A stretch of DNA of 11,256 nt, taken from assembly GCA_003156615.1 (NCBI GenBank), contig PMHI01000413.1:25428-36683 (forward strand), read 5' to 3'. This document shows positions 1 to 6,821 of the stretch, in pieces. Position numbers and translations under genes: made by a program. The notes under the pieces are model-generated. The model ran no database searches. It was not told where the DNA came from and worked only from the letters and a program-made list of their open reading frames with translations. The first letter of the stretch is position 1; each line of letters opens with the position of its first letter. Source of the DNA: Acidobacteriaceae bacterium. Its GTDB lineage: Bacteria; Acidobacteriota; Terriglobia; Terriglobales; SbA1.

Positions 1-2
1 TT

Positions 3-368
3 TCAGTCGATGGGTTCCAAGCCTTTGAGGAAACTGTCTAGCGTTTCTCGCTGCTCCTCCGTGAGGGACAGGAATTCAAAGCCGTAATGGTACCCGCGGC
101 GGTAGCGGACCACTGCTCTCACTTCCCACGGAAGGGCTGACCCCGGAAGCAGAAAATTGAAGGCGGCCACCTCACCGCCATTCAGTTCCGCCGCCAGAAG
201 TATGCCGATTCCGGCTTCGGACAGATCCTTGCAATGTCCCTCAAGCTTCTGGTAGTGATTCCCCAAAAGAAAGTTCGCGGTGACCCGAAATTCGGTGCGG
301 TACCTGGGATGCCGCCTCCGGCGGCGGAGCATCAGGTTTGTTACTGGCTTTGGGGTCGAGGCGGGCAT
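3..368 (-). CDS. PilZ domain protein (probable c-di-GMP receptor)
   Basis: A 121-residue protein that is essentially a single PilZ domain. The family binds the second messenger cyclic di-GMP and passes the signal to motility, exopolysaccharide or secretion machinery. Both ligand-binding elements are visible: an arginine-rich stretch at residues 15-24 that supplies the RxxxR motif (R18 to R22 in RRHPRYR), and DLSEAG at 48-53, which matches (D/N)xSxxG. The rest (about 54-112) alternates like the PilZ beta barrel and includes FLLPGSALPWEVRAVV. No signal peptide, membrane helix or output domain is present, so it probably acts in the cytoplasm through a partner. The ATG at 366-368 gives a short basic leader; an AAGGA lies about 15 nt upstream, which is far, so the exact start is uncertain. 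It is transcribed away from the efflux operon. The partner and process controlled cannot be read from the sequence. Confidence 0.87.
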   Translation of the reverse strand: MPASTPKPVTNLMLRRRRRHPRYRTEFRVTANFLLGNHYQKLEGHCKDLSEAGIGILLAAELNGGEVAAFNFLLPGSALPWEVRAVVRYRRGYHYGFEFLSLTEEQRETLDSFLKGLEPID

Positions 369-504
369 CAGGCGAGTAAATGTTCCTTGGCTCTTACGAT
401 TTTCGTTCGTCCGCGCGGGAGGGACCTTTCTCCTTCACTTTATCGGCAGGAGCCGCGGAGTGGAAAGTGTCGAAAGTAATGGGTCCCAAATCTAGTTTCT
501 GTGC

Positions 505-523
505 CCTGATTGCAAACATCAGG
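505..523. repeat. Inverted repeat CCTGAT-7-ATCAGG
   Basis: Perfect 6-bp arms (505-510 and 518-523) flank a 7-nt loop TGCAAAC. No T-run follows on either strand, so it is not a convincing intrinsic terminator. It could be an operator for one of the divergent genes or a chance hairpin. Confidence 0.4.
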
Positions 524-701
524 CGTCGGGCCCCCCGTGCGATCATTTGTCGACCATTATGGGAAAAATACATGCTCCCTGGGCTCTCGGTGGCGTCCCA
601 TCGTCAAACTTAAGGGTCGGGGTTTTTGCATCGCGTGGAGACTTAAGCGAATCAACTACAGGACGTTTTGTGATGAATGAGAAAAGTTGCCCTAAGACTT
701 T

Positions 702-753
702 CTTTATAATAGGTTTTCTCTTCACAACTTTATAATAGGTTTTCACTTCACAA
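702..753 (+). repeat. Two tandem copies of a 26-bp AT-rich repeat
   Basis: Copy 1 is 702-727 and copy 2 is 728-753. They differ at a single base (T719 versus A745). Each copy contains CTTTATAATAGGTTTTC followed by CTTCACAA. A third partial match, AATAGGAAA at 753-761, runs into the tolC-type start codon. The block is much richer in A+T than its surroundings. Such a duplication just upstream of an operon suggests a repeated regulator site or duplicated promoter core. Confidence 0.93.
705..736 (+). promoter_or_regulatory. Candidate duplicated promoter of the efflux operon
   Basis: Two perfect TATAAT -10 hexamers lie at 705-710 and 731-736, one in each repeat copy. Neither has a good TTGACA-like -35 at 16-18 bp, so activity may depend on an activator or on AT-rich upstream DNA. 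Using the second box, transcription would begin near 743, giving a leader of roughly 15-20 nt before the ATG at 760. The only Shine-Dalgarno-like word, AGGAA at 755-759, abuts the ATG, which is too close for normal use, so near-leaderless translation is possible. The promoter role is inferred. Confidence 0.42.
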
Positions 754-759
754 TAGGAA

Positions 760-2217
760 ATGCCTCGTTTCTTGCCTCACCCAAACCGCAGCCTTCTGGC
801 CTTCGCGCTGACAGTTCTGTTCTCTGTCACAGGGGTTGTGGCTCAGAATTCCGCGCCGGCGCCTTCCATCTCTCTGCCCGGATCCCAGAGTCCCTTCACC
901 GGCAGCGAGCCGGAGGGCAAAGCCACTCCGGAGGTCCTGCAGTTGAGCCTTCAAGAGGCGATCGACCGCGGACTCCGCAATAACCTCGGCCTGCTGCTCT
1001 CCGGGGATCAGACCATCATGGCGCGGGGCGAGAGGTGGAAGCAACTCAGCAACCTCCTCCCCAACCTCTCGGCCCGAGTGCAGGAGGACGCCCAAAACCT
1101 GGACCTGGCTGCGCTGGGCTTCCAGAAGCTTTTTCCGTTATTTGGGGTGAAAGGCGCCATCCCCGCTGTGACCCCTGCTTTCAGCTACTTCGACGCGCGC
1201 GCCTCGGTCAGTCAGTCTCTGTTCAACTTTAGCGACCTCGAGAAGGAGCGCGCCGCCTCGGAGAGCTTGAAATCGGCGAAATACACCTACAAAGACGCGC
1301 GTGAACTGGTTGTGCTTGCCGTGGGCAACGCCTACTTACTGACGATTGCATCGGCTGCTCGCATCGAAACCACGGACGCCCAGGTTAAAAACGCCCAGGC
1401 TTTGTACAACAAAGCGATCGACCAGCAAAAGGCAGGGCTGAGTCCAGCCATCGATACTCTGCGGTCTCAAGTTGAACTGCAAACCCGCCAGCAGCAACTC
1501 ATCGCGGCGCACAACGACTTCGCCAAACAAAAATTGTCTTTAGCTCGGGTCATCGGCCTGCCGCCGGGTCAGGAGTTTCTCCTGACCGAGAAGGCGCCGT
1601 ACCAGGCGCTGACTCCTTTGCCCCGTGAGATTTACCTCGAGCGCGCCTATGCCTCACGCTCCGACTATCAAGCCGCCCAGGCGCAAGTCCGGGCGGCGGA
1701 ACTTTCGCGCCGGGCTGCGACCGCTGGACACTATCCCTCCCTGGACTTTAACGCGAACTATGGCGACATCGGAGCAACCCCGGACCACTCCAATGGAACT
1801 TGGCAGGTGGATGGAGGACTGAACATCCCCATCTTTGCGGGAGGAAAAACCCACAGTGACGTTCTCGAAGCCGAGGCTCAGCTGAAGCAGGCGCGTTCTC
1901 AATTGGCCGACCTGCGCGGCCGCATCGACTATGAAGTTCGCGCCTCATTGCTGGACTTGAACTCCGCCGCCGACCAGGTTGGAGTCGCCCGCAGTACCGT
2001 CGAATTGGCGGAACAGACCCTCACCCAATCGGAAGATCGCTTCACGGCTGGCGTGGCCGACAACCTGGAAGTGGTTCAGGCGCAGGAGTCCGTCGCCAGC
2101 GCGCAAGAAAGTTACATTCAGAGTCTTTACGCGCATAACCTGGCCAAGATCGAACTGGCACGCGCCATCGGCGACGCCGAACAGGGAGTCAAACGATATT
2201 TGAAAGGCGAACACTAA
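760..2217 (+). CDS. TolC-family outer-membrane efflux channel
   Basis: A 485-residue outer-membrane efflux protein (OEP/TolC family), the exit duct of a tripartite drug pump. TolC proteins form trimers with a beta barrel in the outer membrane and an alpha-helical tunnel in the periplasm. A Sec signal peptide is clear: basic R10, hydrophobic 11-27, likely cleavage after VVA28. Two OEP repeats follow. The first starts with LSLQEAIDRGLRNNLGL at 63-79 and contains YPNL-like SNLLPNLSARV; the second contains AGHYPSLDFNANYG (322-335) and the family hallmark NIPIFAGGKTHSDVLEAEAQL (355-375). Long alanine/glutamine-rich helical stretches sit at about 180-265 and 365-470. Length is normal. An in-frame TAG at 754-756 makes the ATG at 760 the first possible start, and it places the signal peptide correctly. 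It is the first gene of the operon, only 9 nt before the adaptor gene. Substrate unknown. Confidence 0.93.
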   Translation: MPRFLPHPNRSLLAFALTVLFSVTGVVAQNSAPAPSISLPGSQSPFTGSEPEGKATPEVLQLSLQEAIDRGLRNNLGLLLSGDQTIMARGERWKQLSNLLPNLSARVQEDAQNLDLAALGFQKLFPLFGVKGAIPAVTPAFSYFDARASVSQSLFNFSDLEKERAASESLKSAKYTYKDARELVVLAVGNAYLLTIASAARIETTDAQVKNAQALYNKAIDQQKAGLSPAIDTLRSQVELQTRQQQLIAAHNDFAKQKLSLARVIGLPPGQEFLLTEKAPYQALTPLPREIYLERAYASRSDYQAAQAQVRAAELSRRAATAGHYPSLDFNANYGDIGATPDHSNGTWQVDGGLNIPIFAGGKTHSDVLEAEAQLKQARSQLADLRGRIDYEVRASLLDLNSAADQVGVARSTVELAEQTLTQSEDRFTAGVADNLEVVQAQESVASAQESYIQSLYAHNLAKIELARAIGDAEQGVKRYLKGEH

Positions 2218-2226
2218 CTCAAACTT

Positions 2227-3519
2227 ATGGAACCGACGACGCAAACCCCGCCCGCTCGGCCCGAGAGCGCTCAGCCGGAGAACGCTCAGTCCGAGAGCCG
2301 CACCCAGCCATTGCCTTCCACGGAACGGGACTTCCGTACTCGTCCTTCGCGCACCGCCAGTCCCGGGTTTCGCATCGCCGTCATCATCGCCGCAGTCGTG
2401 CTGTTGGTGGTGGGAGTTTTCGTCTATCGCTATGTCGCCAGTTACGAATCCACCGATGACGCCCAGGTGGACGGCCACATCAATTCCATCAGCACCCGCA
2501 TTTCAGGCCACGTCGTGAAACTGAATGTTCTGGACAACCAGTATGTGGAAGCGGGTAAGGTGCTGGTGGAAATCGATCCGGCGGACTACCAGGTTGCCTA
2601 TGATCGCGCGAAAGCCGATTTCGAGGATGCGCAGGCCGTCGCAGCCGCAGCTGGCGTGAACGTTCCCATCACTTCGGTCAGCACCACCAGCCAGGTGTCA
2701 GCGGCGGAGGCCGATGTGGCCAGCGCGCGTGCAGGAATCGTCGCCGCCAGGCAGCAGTTCGAGGCAGCCAAAGCTCAGCGCGACCAGGCCGAAGCCAACA
2801 ACGTCAAAGCGCAGAACGATCTGGTTCGCTACAAGCAACTCGTAGATAAGCAGGAGATCTCGCTGCAGCAATACGATCAGGCCGTAGCTGGCGCCGCCGC
2901 CAATGCCGCTGCCGTCAATGCTGCCCGCGCCCTGGCCGATTCTGCGCAGTCGCAGGTGACGCAAGCCCAGGACAAACTGCTGCAGGCGGAAGCCAACTGG
3001 CGAAACGCCCAGACCGCCCCCCAACAAATGCAGGCCACGCGCTCCCGGGCCGCGTCGGCCGAGGCACAAGCTCAGCAAAAGAAAGCCGACCTCGAGCAGG
3101 CTCAACTGAATCTGCAATACACCAAAGTTGTGGCTCCAGTGGCAGGGGTCGTCAGCGATCGCACCGTCGAAGTCGGCCAGAACGTCGTTCCGGGCCAGGA
3201 ACTGATGAAGGTCATTCCTCTCAACGACGTTTGGATTACCGCTAATTACAAGGAGACCCAGCTGCGTGACATGAGAGTAGGCCAGCCGGTAACCGTGGAA
3301 GTGGATGCCAACGGAAAAAGCTATAAAGGCAAGGTTGAAAGCATCGCCGGCGCCAGCGGTGCCCGTTTCAGCCTGCTGCCTCCCGAGAATGCTACTGGCA
3401 ACTATGTAAAGGTCGTGCAGCGCGTTCCGGTGAAGATCGTCCTCGATCCGGGAGAAAACAAGGATCACTACCTGCGCCCTGGAATGTCGGTCGATCCCAA
3501 GGTCTGGATCAACAAATGA
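2227..3519 (+). CDS. EmrA/HlyD-type periplasmic adaptor of MFS efflux pump
   Basis: A 430-residue membrane fusion protein that links the inner-membrane MFS pump to the TolC-type channel. After a proline-rich cytoplasmic N-terminus comes one membrane helix (about 48-70), then TDDAQVDG at 76-83, the usual EmrA signature, which opens the first lipoyl half-motif (about 83-120). A very alanine/glutamine-rich coiled coil spans about 120-298 and would contact the channel. The second lipoyl half follows with VVAPVAGVVSDRTVEVGQNV (301-320), then the beta-barrel domain with ANYKETQLRDMRVGQPV (339-355) and the EmrA motif FSLLPPENATGNYVKVVQRV (381-400). Residues 12-27 are a small pentapeptide-like repeat (PESAQ, PENAQ, SESRTQ) also visible at DNA level from about 2260 to 2290. 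No clear Shine-Dalgarno precedes the ATG; translation is probably coupled to the upstream gene 9 nt away. Its stop overlaps the next start. Confidence 0.94.
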   Translation: MEPTTQTPPARPESAQPENAQSESRTQPLPSTERDFRTRPSRTASPGFRIAVIIAAVVLLVVGVFVYRYVASYESTDDAQVDGHINSISTRISGHVVKLNVLDNQYVEAGKVLVEIDPADYQVAYDRAKADFEDAQAVAAAAGVNVPITSVSTTSQVSAAEADVASARAGIVAARQQFEAAKAQRDQAEANNVKAQNDLVRYKQLVDKQEISLQQYDQAVAGAAANAAAVNAARALADSAQSQVTQAQDKLLQAEANWRNAQTAPQQMQATRSRAASAEAQAQQKKADLEQAQLNLQYTKVVAPVAGVVSDRTVEVGQNVVPGQELMKVIPLNDVWITANYKETQLRDMRVGQPVTVEVDANGKSYKGKVESIAGASGARFSLLPPENATGNYVKVVQRVPVKIVLDPGENKDHYLRPGMSVDPKVWINK

Positions 3520-5111
3520 GCGCTGACGCCACCACGCTGTATAACGCCAACGCCGATACTTGGCGTCCCGCGGTAAATCCATGGATCATCGCCATCACGG
3601 TTACGCTGGCGACTTTCATGGAAGTGCTCGACACGTCCATCGCCAACGTCGCTCTGCCCCACATTGCCGGCAGCCTCTCCGCCGGGCAGGATGAGAGCAC
3701 CTGGGTTCTAACTTCCTATCTTGTCTCGAACGCCATCGTCCTGCCCTTGAGCGGCTGGCTCTCCTCGATCGTCGGCCGCAAGAACTTCTACATGGGCTGC
3801 GTGGCCCTGTTCACAATCAGTTCTTTTTTGTGCGGACTGGCGCCGAACCTGGCCACGCTCATCGTTTGCCGTGTGCTGCAAGGCGCCGGCGGCGGCGGTC
3901 TCCAGCCCAGCGAGCAGGCCATCCTCGCCGATACTTTCGCTCCCGCCAAGCGCGGCATGGCCTTTGCGGTTTACGGCATCGCCGTGGTTTCCGCTCCCGC
4001 CATCGGCCCGACCCTCGGTGGATGGATCACCGACAATTTCACCTGGCGCTGGATTTTTTTCATCAATATTCCGGTCGGGATCGTTTCCCTCCTGCTGACC
4101 TCGCGGCTCATTCAAGACCCGCCCTATCTCAAGCGCCGCAAGCTCAGCGAAACCAAGATCGACTATATCGGCCTCGGTTTTGTGGCGCTCGGCCTGGGAA
4201 CTTTGCAGATTGTCCTCGACAAAGGTCAGCGCGATGATTGGTTTGAATCGCATTTCATCCTGATCCTCTCCCTAATCGCAGCGGCTTCCTTGCTCTTCGT
4301 GATTTTCTGGGAATGGAGGCACAAGGATCCCATCATCGATCTGCACCTGTTCCGTGATCGCACCTTCGCCGTCTCCAATCTGTTGATGTTCATGCTGGGA
4401 TTCGCTCTGCTGGGCAGCACGCTGTTGCTGCCGCTATTCATGCAGACCCTGCTCGGATATACCGCGGAGCGATCGGGTTTGGCACTGATGCCCGGCGGTT
4501 TTACCATCATGCTCTTGCTGCCCCTGGTAGGATTCTTGCTCTCGCGTTACAGCCCGCGGTGGCTACTGGTCTTCGGGCTGGTTATGCTTTCCGGGGCGTT
4601 GTTCCACATGGCCGGTTTTGACCTGGACATCGATTTCCGCACCGCCGCTATGGCCCGCGTCTTTCAGGCCGCAGGCATGGCATTTCTGTTTGTTCCCATC
4701 AATACCGCCGCTTACGCCTTTCTGCCGCGGGACAAGAACAACGCCGCGTCTGGCTTGATGAACTTGGCGCGCAATATGGGCGGCAGCGTCGGGATTTCTC
4801 TGGTCACCACCAGGCTCGATCGGAGCACGCAAGTTCACCTGAATGATTTGTCCCACAATCTCAGTGCCTCGAACCCCGCGTTCCAGACCATGCTTCAGGG
4901 TGCTGCGCAGGCTATGCGAGCACACGGCGCGAGTGCGACATACGCCACCCAGCAGGCCTACGCTTTGATCGAAAACACAGTCCTGCGGCAAGCCACCATG
5001 CTGGCCTATCTCGATGACTTCCGCCTTCTCGGTATCTCCATCCTGGCGATGGTTCCGCTGGTTTTCCTGATGAAAAAAGGCAGGCCCGGCGGCGGAATCG
5101 CGGTACACTGA
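3516..5111 (+). CDS. EmrB-type DHA2 family MFS multidrug efflux pump
   Basis: A 531-residue inner-membrane proton/drug antiporter of the DHA2 (14-helix) MFS family, the engine of the tripartite pump. Family motifs are intact: LDTSIANVALPHI at 38-50 (motif D1), GWLSSIVGRKNF at 80-91 (motif A, the helix 2-3 loop), CRVLQGAGGGGLQPSEQAIL at 118-137 (motif B with the conserved arginine), and motif C in helix 5, GIAVVSAPAIGPTLGGW at 154-170, typical of antiporters, followed by TWRWIFFINIPVG. About fourteen hydrophobic segments can be traced, ending in LLGISILAMVPLVFLM before a short basic tail. The ATG overlaps the adaptor's TGA (ATGA at 3516-3519), so translation of pump and adaptor is coupled. Likely substrates are hydrophobic toxic compounds, by family analogy only; the real substrate cannot be told. 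Confidence 0.94.
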   Translation: MSADATTLYNANADTWRPAVNPWIIAITVTLATFMEVLDTSIANVALPHIAGSLSAGQDESTWVLTSYLVSNAIVLPLSGWLSSIVGRKNFYMGCVALFTISSFLCGLAPNLATLIVCRVLQGAGGGGLQPSEQAILADTFAPAKRGMAFAVYGIAVVSAPAIGPTLGGWITDNFTWRWIFFINIPVGIVSLLLTSRLIQDPPYLKRRKLSETKIDYIGLGFVALGLGTLQIVLDKGQRDDWFESHFILILSLIAAASLLFVIFWEWRHKDPIIDLHLFRDRTFAVSNLLMFMLGFALLGSTLLLPLFMQTLLGYTAERSGLALMPGGFTIMLLLPLVGFLLSRYSPRWLLVFGLVMLSGALFHMAGFDLDIDFRTAAMARVFQAAGMAFLFVPINTAAYAFLPRDKNNAASGLMNLARNMGGSVGISLVTTRLDRSTQVHLNDLSHNLSASNPAFQTMLQGAAQAMRAHGASATYATQQAYALIENTVLRQATMLAYLDDFRLLGISILAMVPLVFLMKKGRPGGGIAVH

Positions 5112-5133
5112 GTCGCGGTAACTGCGGGTAGAT

Positions 5134-5796
5134 ATGTTTCGCCTCATCACCATTGAGCGAGAGTACGGCTGCGGCGGCGGCGCCATCGCCGCCGAACTCG
5201 CCCACCGTCTGGGTTGGAAACTCTGGGACCGGCTTCTCACCGAAGAGATTGCCCGCCTCGCCAATGTTGACCTGTCCGCGGTGTCCCGCTGCGAAGAGCG
5301 CATGGATAGCAGCTTCTACCGGCTGGCAAAAACTTTCTGGCGCGGTAGTTATGAGCGCAGTTCTGCTCTCGGCAATCAGGCCTTCGATTCCGACCGCATG
5401 GTCTCGCTGATGGAGCAGGTGGCTCCAAGAATTGCCCAGGAAGGCAATGCCGTAGTGGTCGGACGCGGGGCGCCTTACTTCCTGCGCGAGCAGCCGGATG
5501 CCTTTCACGTCTTCCTCTACGCCCCGCGCGCCGAAAAACTGCGCCGCCTGCTCGAGGACGAATGCACGAAAGCGGAAGCCGAAGATCTCGTCGATAGCAT
5601 CGACCGCGAGCGCATCGCCTTCGTCAAACACTACTTTGACGCCGACTGGCCCACTCGCTCCCTCTACCACGTGATGATCAACACGGCGGTGGGGAACGAA
5701 TCGGTCATTGAAGCAATTCTCCACACCATGCATCTGGTCGAAGGCCGTCCGAAGGCGACGGCCTTCGAGCGCCCCAAAGTACCCAGTTCCATTTAG
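5134..5796 (+). CDS. Cytidylate-kinase-like P-loop protein
   Basis: A 220-residue protein of the cytidylate kinase-like family (Cytidylate_kin2). It opens with LITIEREYGCGGGAIAAELA (4-23). This aligns with the family's ITISREYGSGG start and, as in that family, lacks the lysine of a classical GxxxxGK(S/T) Walker A loop. VVVGRGAPYFL (107-117) matches the second conserved strand, APRAEKLRRL (130-139) the third region, and DRERIAFVKHYFDADWP (157-173) with YHVMINT (178-184) the C-terminal signature. A general CMP-kinase role in nucleotide metabolism is not secure: members of this family usually coexist with a standard cmk and few have a tested function. It starts 22 nt after the pump gene with only a weak purine-rich site (GCGGGTAG), so it looks like the fourth gene of the efflux operon. 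Its TAG overlaps the convergent ferrochelatase stop. Confidence 0.85.
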   Translation: MFRLITIEREYGCGGGAIAAELAHRLGWKLWDRLLTEEIARLANVDLSAVSRCEERMDSSFYRLAKTFWRGSYERSSALGNQAFDSDRMVSLMEQVAPRIAQEGNAVVVGRGAPYFLREQPDAFHVFLYAPRAEKLRRLLEDECTKAEAEDLVDSIDRERIAFVKHYFDADWPTRSLYHVMINTAVGNESVIEAILHTMHLVEGRPKATAFERPKVPSSI

Positions 5797-6821
5797 GTCG
5801 CGAGCGGCCGTCCAATCCGCTCCGGCGCCGGACAGCAATCCTCCGGGCAGATATCTGGCCGAGGCCCCAGCGACCCCAACGCCCGCCGCTCCAACTCGGG
5901 ATTCATCCGCTCCAGAATCAGCTCGCGAATCATGCTAATGAACTTCGGATGCACCCCGACCGTCTTCGCCCGAGCCATCGGCAACGCCAGCGCATCGCAT
6001 ACTTGCCGCGCTTCCACATCCAGGTCGTACAACACTTCCATGTGATCGGAGATGAAGCCGATCGGCGCCACGACCACAGCCGATGCCAGATTCCCGGCCT
6101 TTACCTGCCGCAGATAATCGAGAATGTCCGGCCCCAACCATGGCTGTGATGGAGCGCCGCTGCGGCTCTGGTAGACCAGAGCATCATTCCCAAGCCCAAG
6201 CGCAAACGAAACAAGCCGACGCACCTCCTCCAGTTGCCGCACATAATCGCAAGTGTTCGCCATGGAAACTGGAATGCTGTGCGCGGTATAAACAACCTGC
6301 AGGTTGCGCCGCGCACTCGTTGGAATGGCCTCGAGCGCATCCCGCACTCGCTCCACCGTAGCCTCGATGAATGCCGGATGGTTAAAGAATGACCGGAGCT
6401 TGTCCACTTCCGGCGCACCCGGCTCAACTTCTGCTTGCGCCCGCGCGATGTTCTCGCGATACTGTCGGCATCCGGAGTAAGAACTATAGGCTGAAGTCAC
6501 GAATGCCAACGCCCGCCGAATGCCATCCTGCTGCATTTTTCGCAAAGTCTCGGGCAGGAATGGATGCCAGTTACGGTTGCCCCAATAAATTGGGAGCCGA
6601 GGACCGTTTCGCGCCAACTCCGCTTCGAGCGCGGCAATCAGCTCGCGGGTTTGCTGATTGATCGGACTCTTGCCCTCGAAGTGGTAATAGTGCTCCGCTA
6701 CAGCCAGCATGCGTTCGCGCGGAATGTTCCGTCCGCGCAGCACGGTTTCGAGGAAGGGAATTACCTCTTCCTTCGATTCCGGCCCCCCAAAAGAGACCAC
6801 CAGAATGGCGTCGTAGTTCAT
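5793..6821 (-). CDS. hemH: Ferrochelatase (proto- or coproporphyrin type)
   Basis: A 342-residue ferrochelatase, which inserts Fe(II) into a porphyrin near the end of heme synthesis. Conserved blocks run in order: SFGGPES at 10-16, SSYSGCRQYRENIARA at 113-128, VVYTAHSIP at 176-184 with the catalytic H181, and PIGFISDHMEVLYDLDVEA at 253-271 with E262. H181 and E262 correspond to H183 and E264 of the Bacillus enzyme. The SFGGPE start and SDHMEVLYDLD are closest in style to actinobacterial enzymes, which use coproporphyrin III, so the substrate is open. C118 together with C325, C329 and C330 (CPEDCC) could ligate a [2Fe-2S] cluster, as known from mycobacterial ferrochelatase. Length is normal and no membrane anchor is seen. 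No clear Shine-Dalgarno precedes the ATG at 6819-6821, but the N-terminus aligns with the family. The gene converges on the efflux operon with overlapping stops. Confidence 0.94.
   Translation of the reverse strand: MNYDAILVVSFGGPESKEEVIPFLETVLRGRNIPRERMLAVAEHYYHFEGKSPINQQTRELIAALEAELARNGPRLPIYWGNRNWHPFLPETLRKMQQDGIRRALAFVTSAYSSYSGCRQYRENIARAQAEVEPGAPEVDKLRSFFNHPAFIEATVERVRDALEAIPTSARRNLQVVYTAHSIPVSMANTCDYVRQLEEVRRLVSFALGLGNDALVYQSRSGAPSQPWLGPDILDYLRQVKAGNLASAVVVAPIGFISDHMEVLYDLDVEARQVCDALALPMARAKTVGVHPKFISMIRELILERMNPELERRALGSLGPRPDICPEDCCPAPERIGRPLAT

Larger units (their letters stand above)
369..759. other. Gene-free region between pilZ-type gene and efflux operon
   Basis: About 390 bp between two divergent genes. 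No ORF here has a plausible protein sequence or ribosome binding site. The region must carry the promoters for both genes. Visible structure: a 6-bp inverted repeat at 505-523, two ACTTAAG words at 606-612 and 642-648, and a strongly AT-rich end (about 690-759) holding the 26-bp tandem repeat. The remainder shows nothing I can name. Confidence 0.6.

Noticed and set aside
748..1095. Minus-strand 115-residue ORF over the tolC-type gene
   Set aside because: It lies antisense to a clear signal peptide and OEP domain and has no recognisable motif; a shadow of high-GC coding sequence.
2698..3582. Minus-strand 294-residue ORF over the adaptor gene
   Set aside because: Long only because the alanine/glutamine-rich coiled coil avoids stops on the opposite strand; the plus-strand product is an unmistakable EmrA.
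5172..5190. GC-rich inverted repeat inside the kinase-like gene (GGCGGCG-CCAT-CGCCGCC)
   Set aside because: Explained by the glycine- and alanine-rich P-loop codons; no sign of a separate function.
4912..5838. Minus-strand 308-residue ORF across the pump and kinase-like genes
   Set aside because: Spans two well-supported plus-strand genes and their junction, with no domain of its own.
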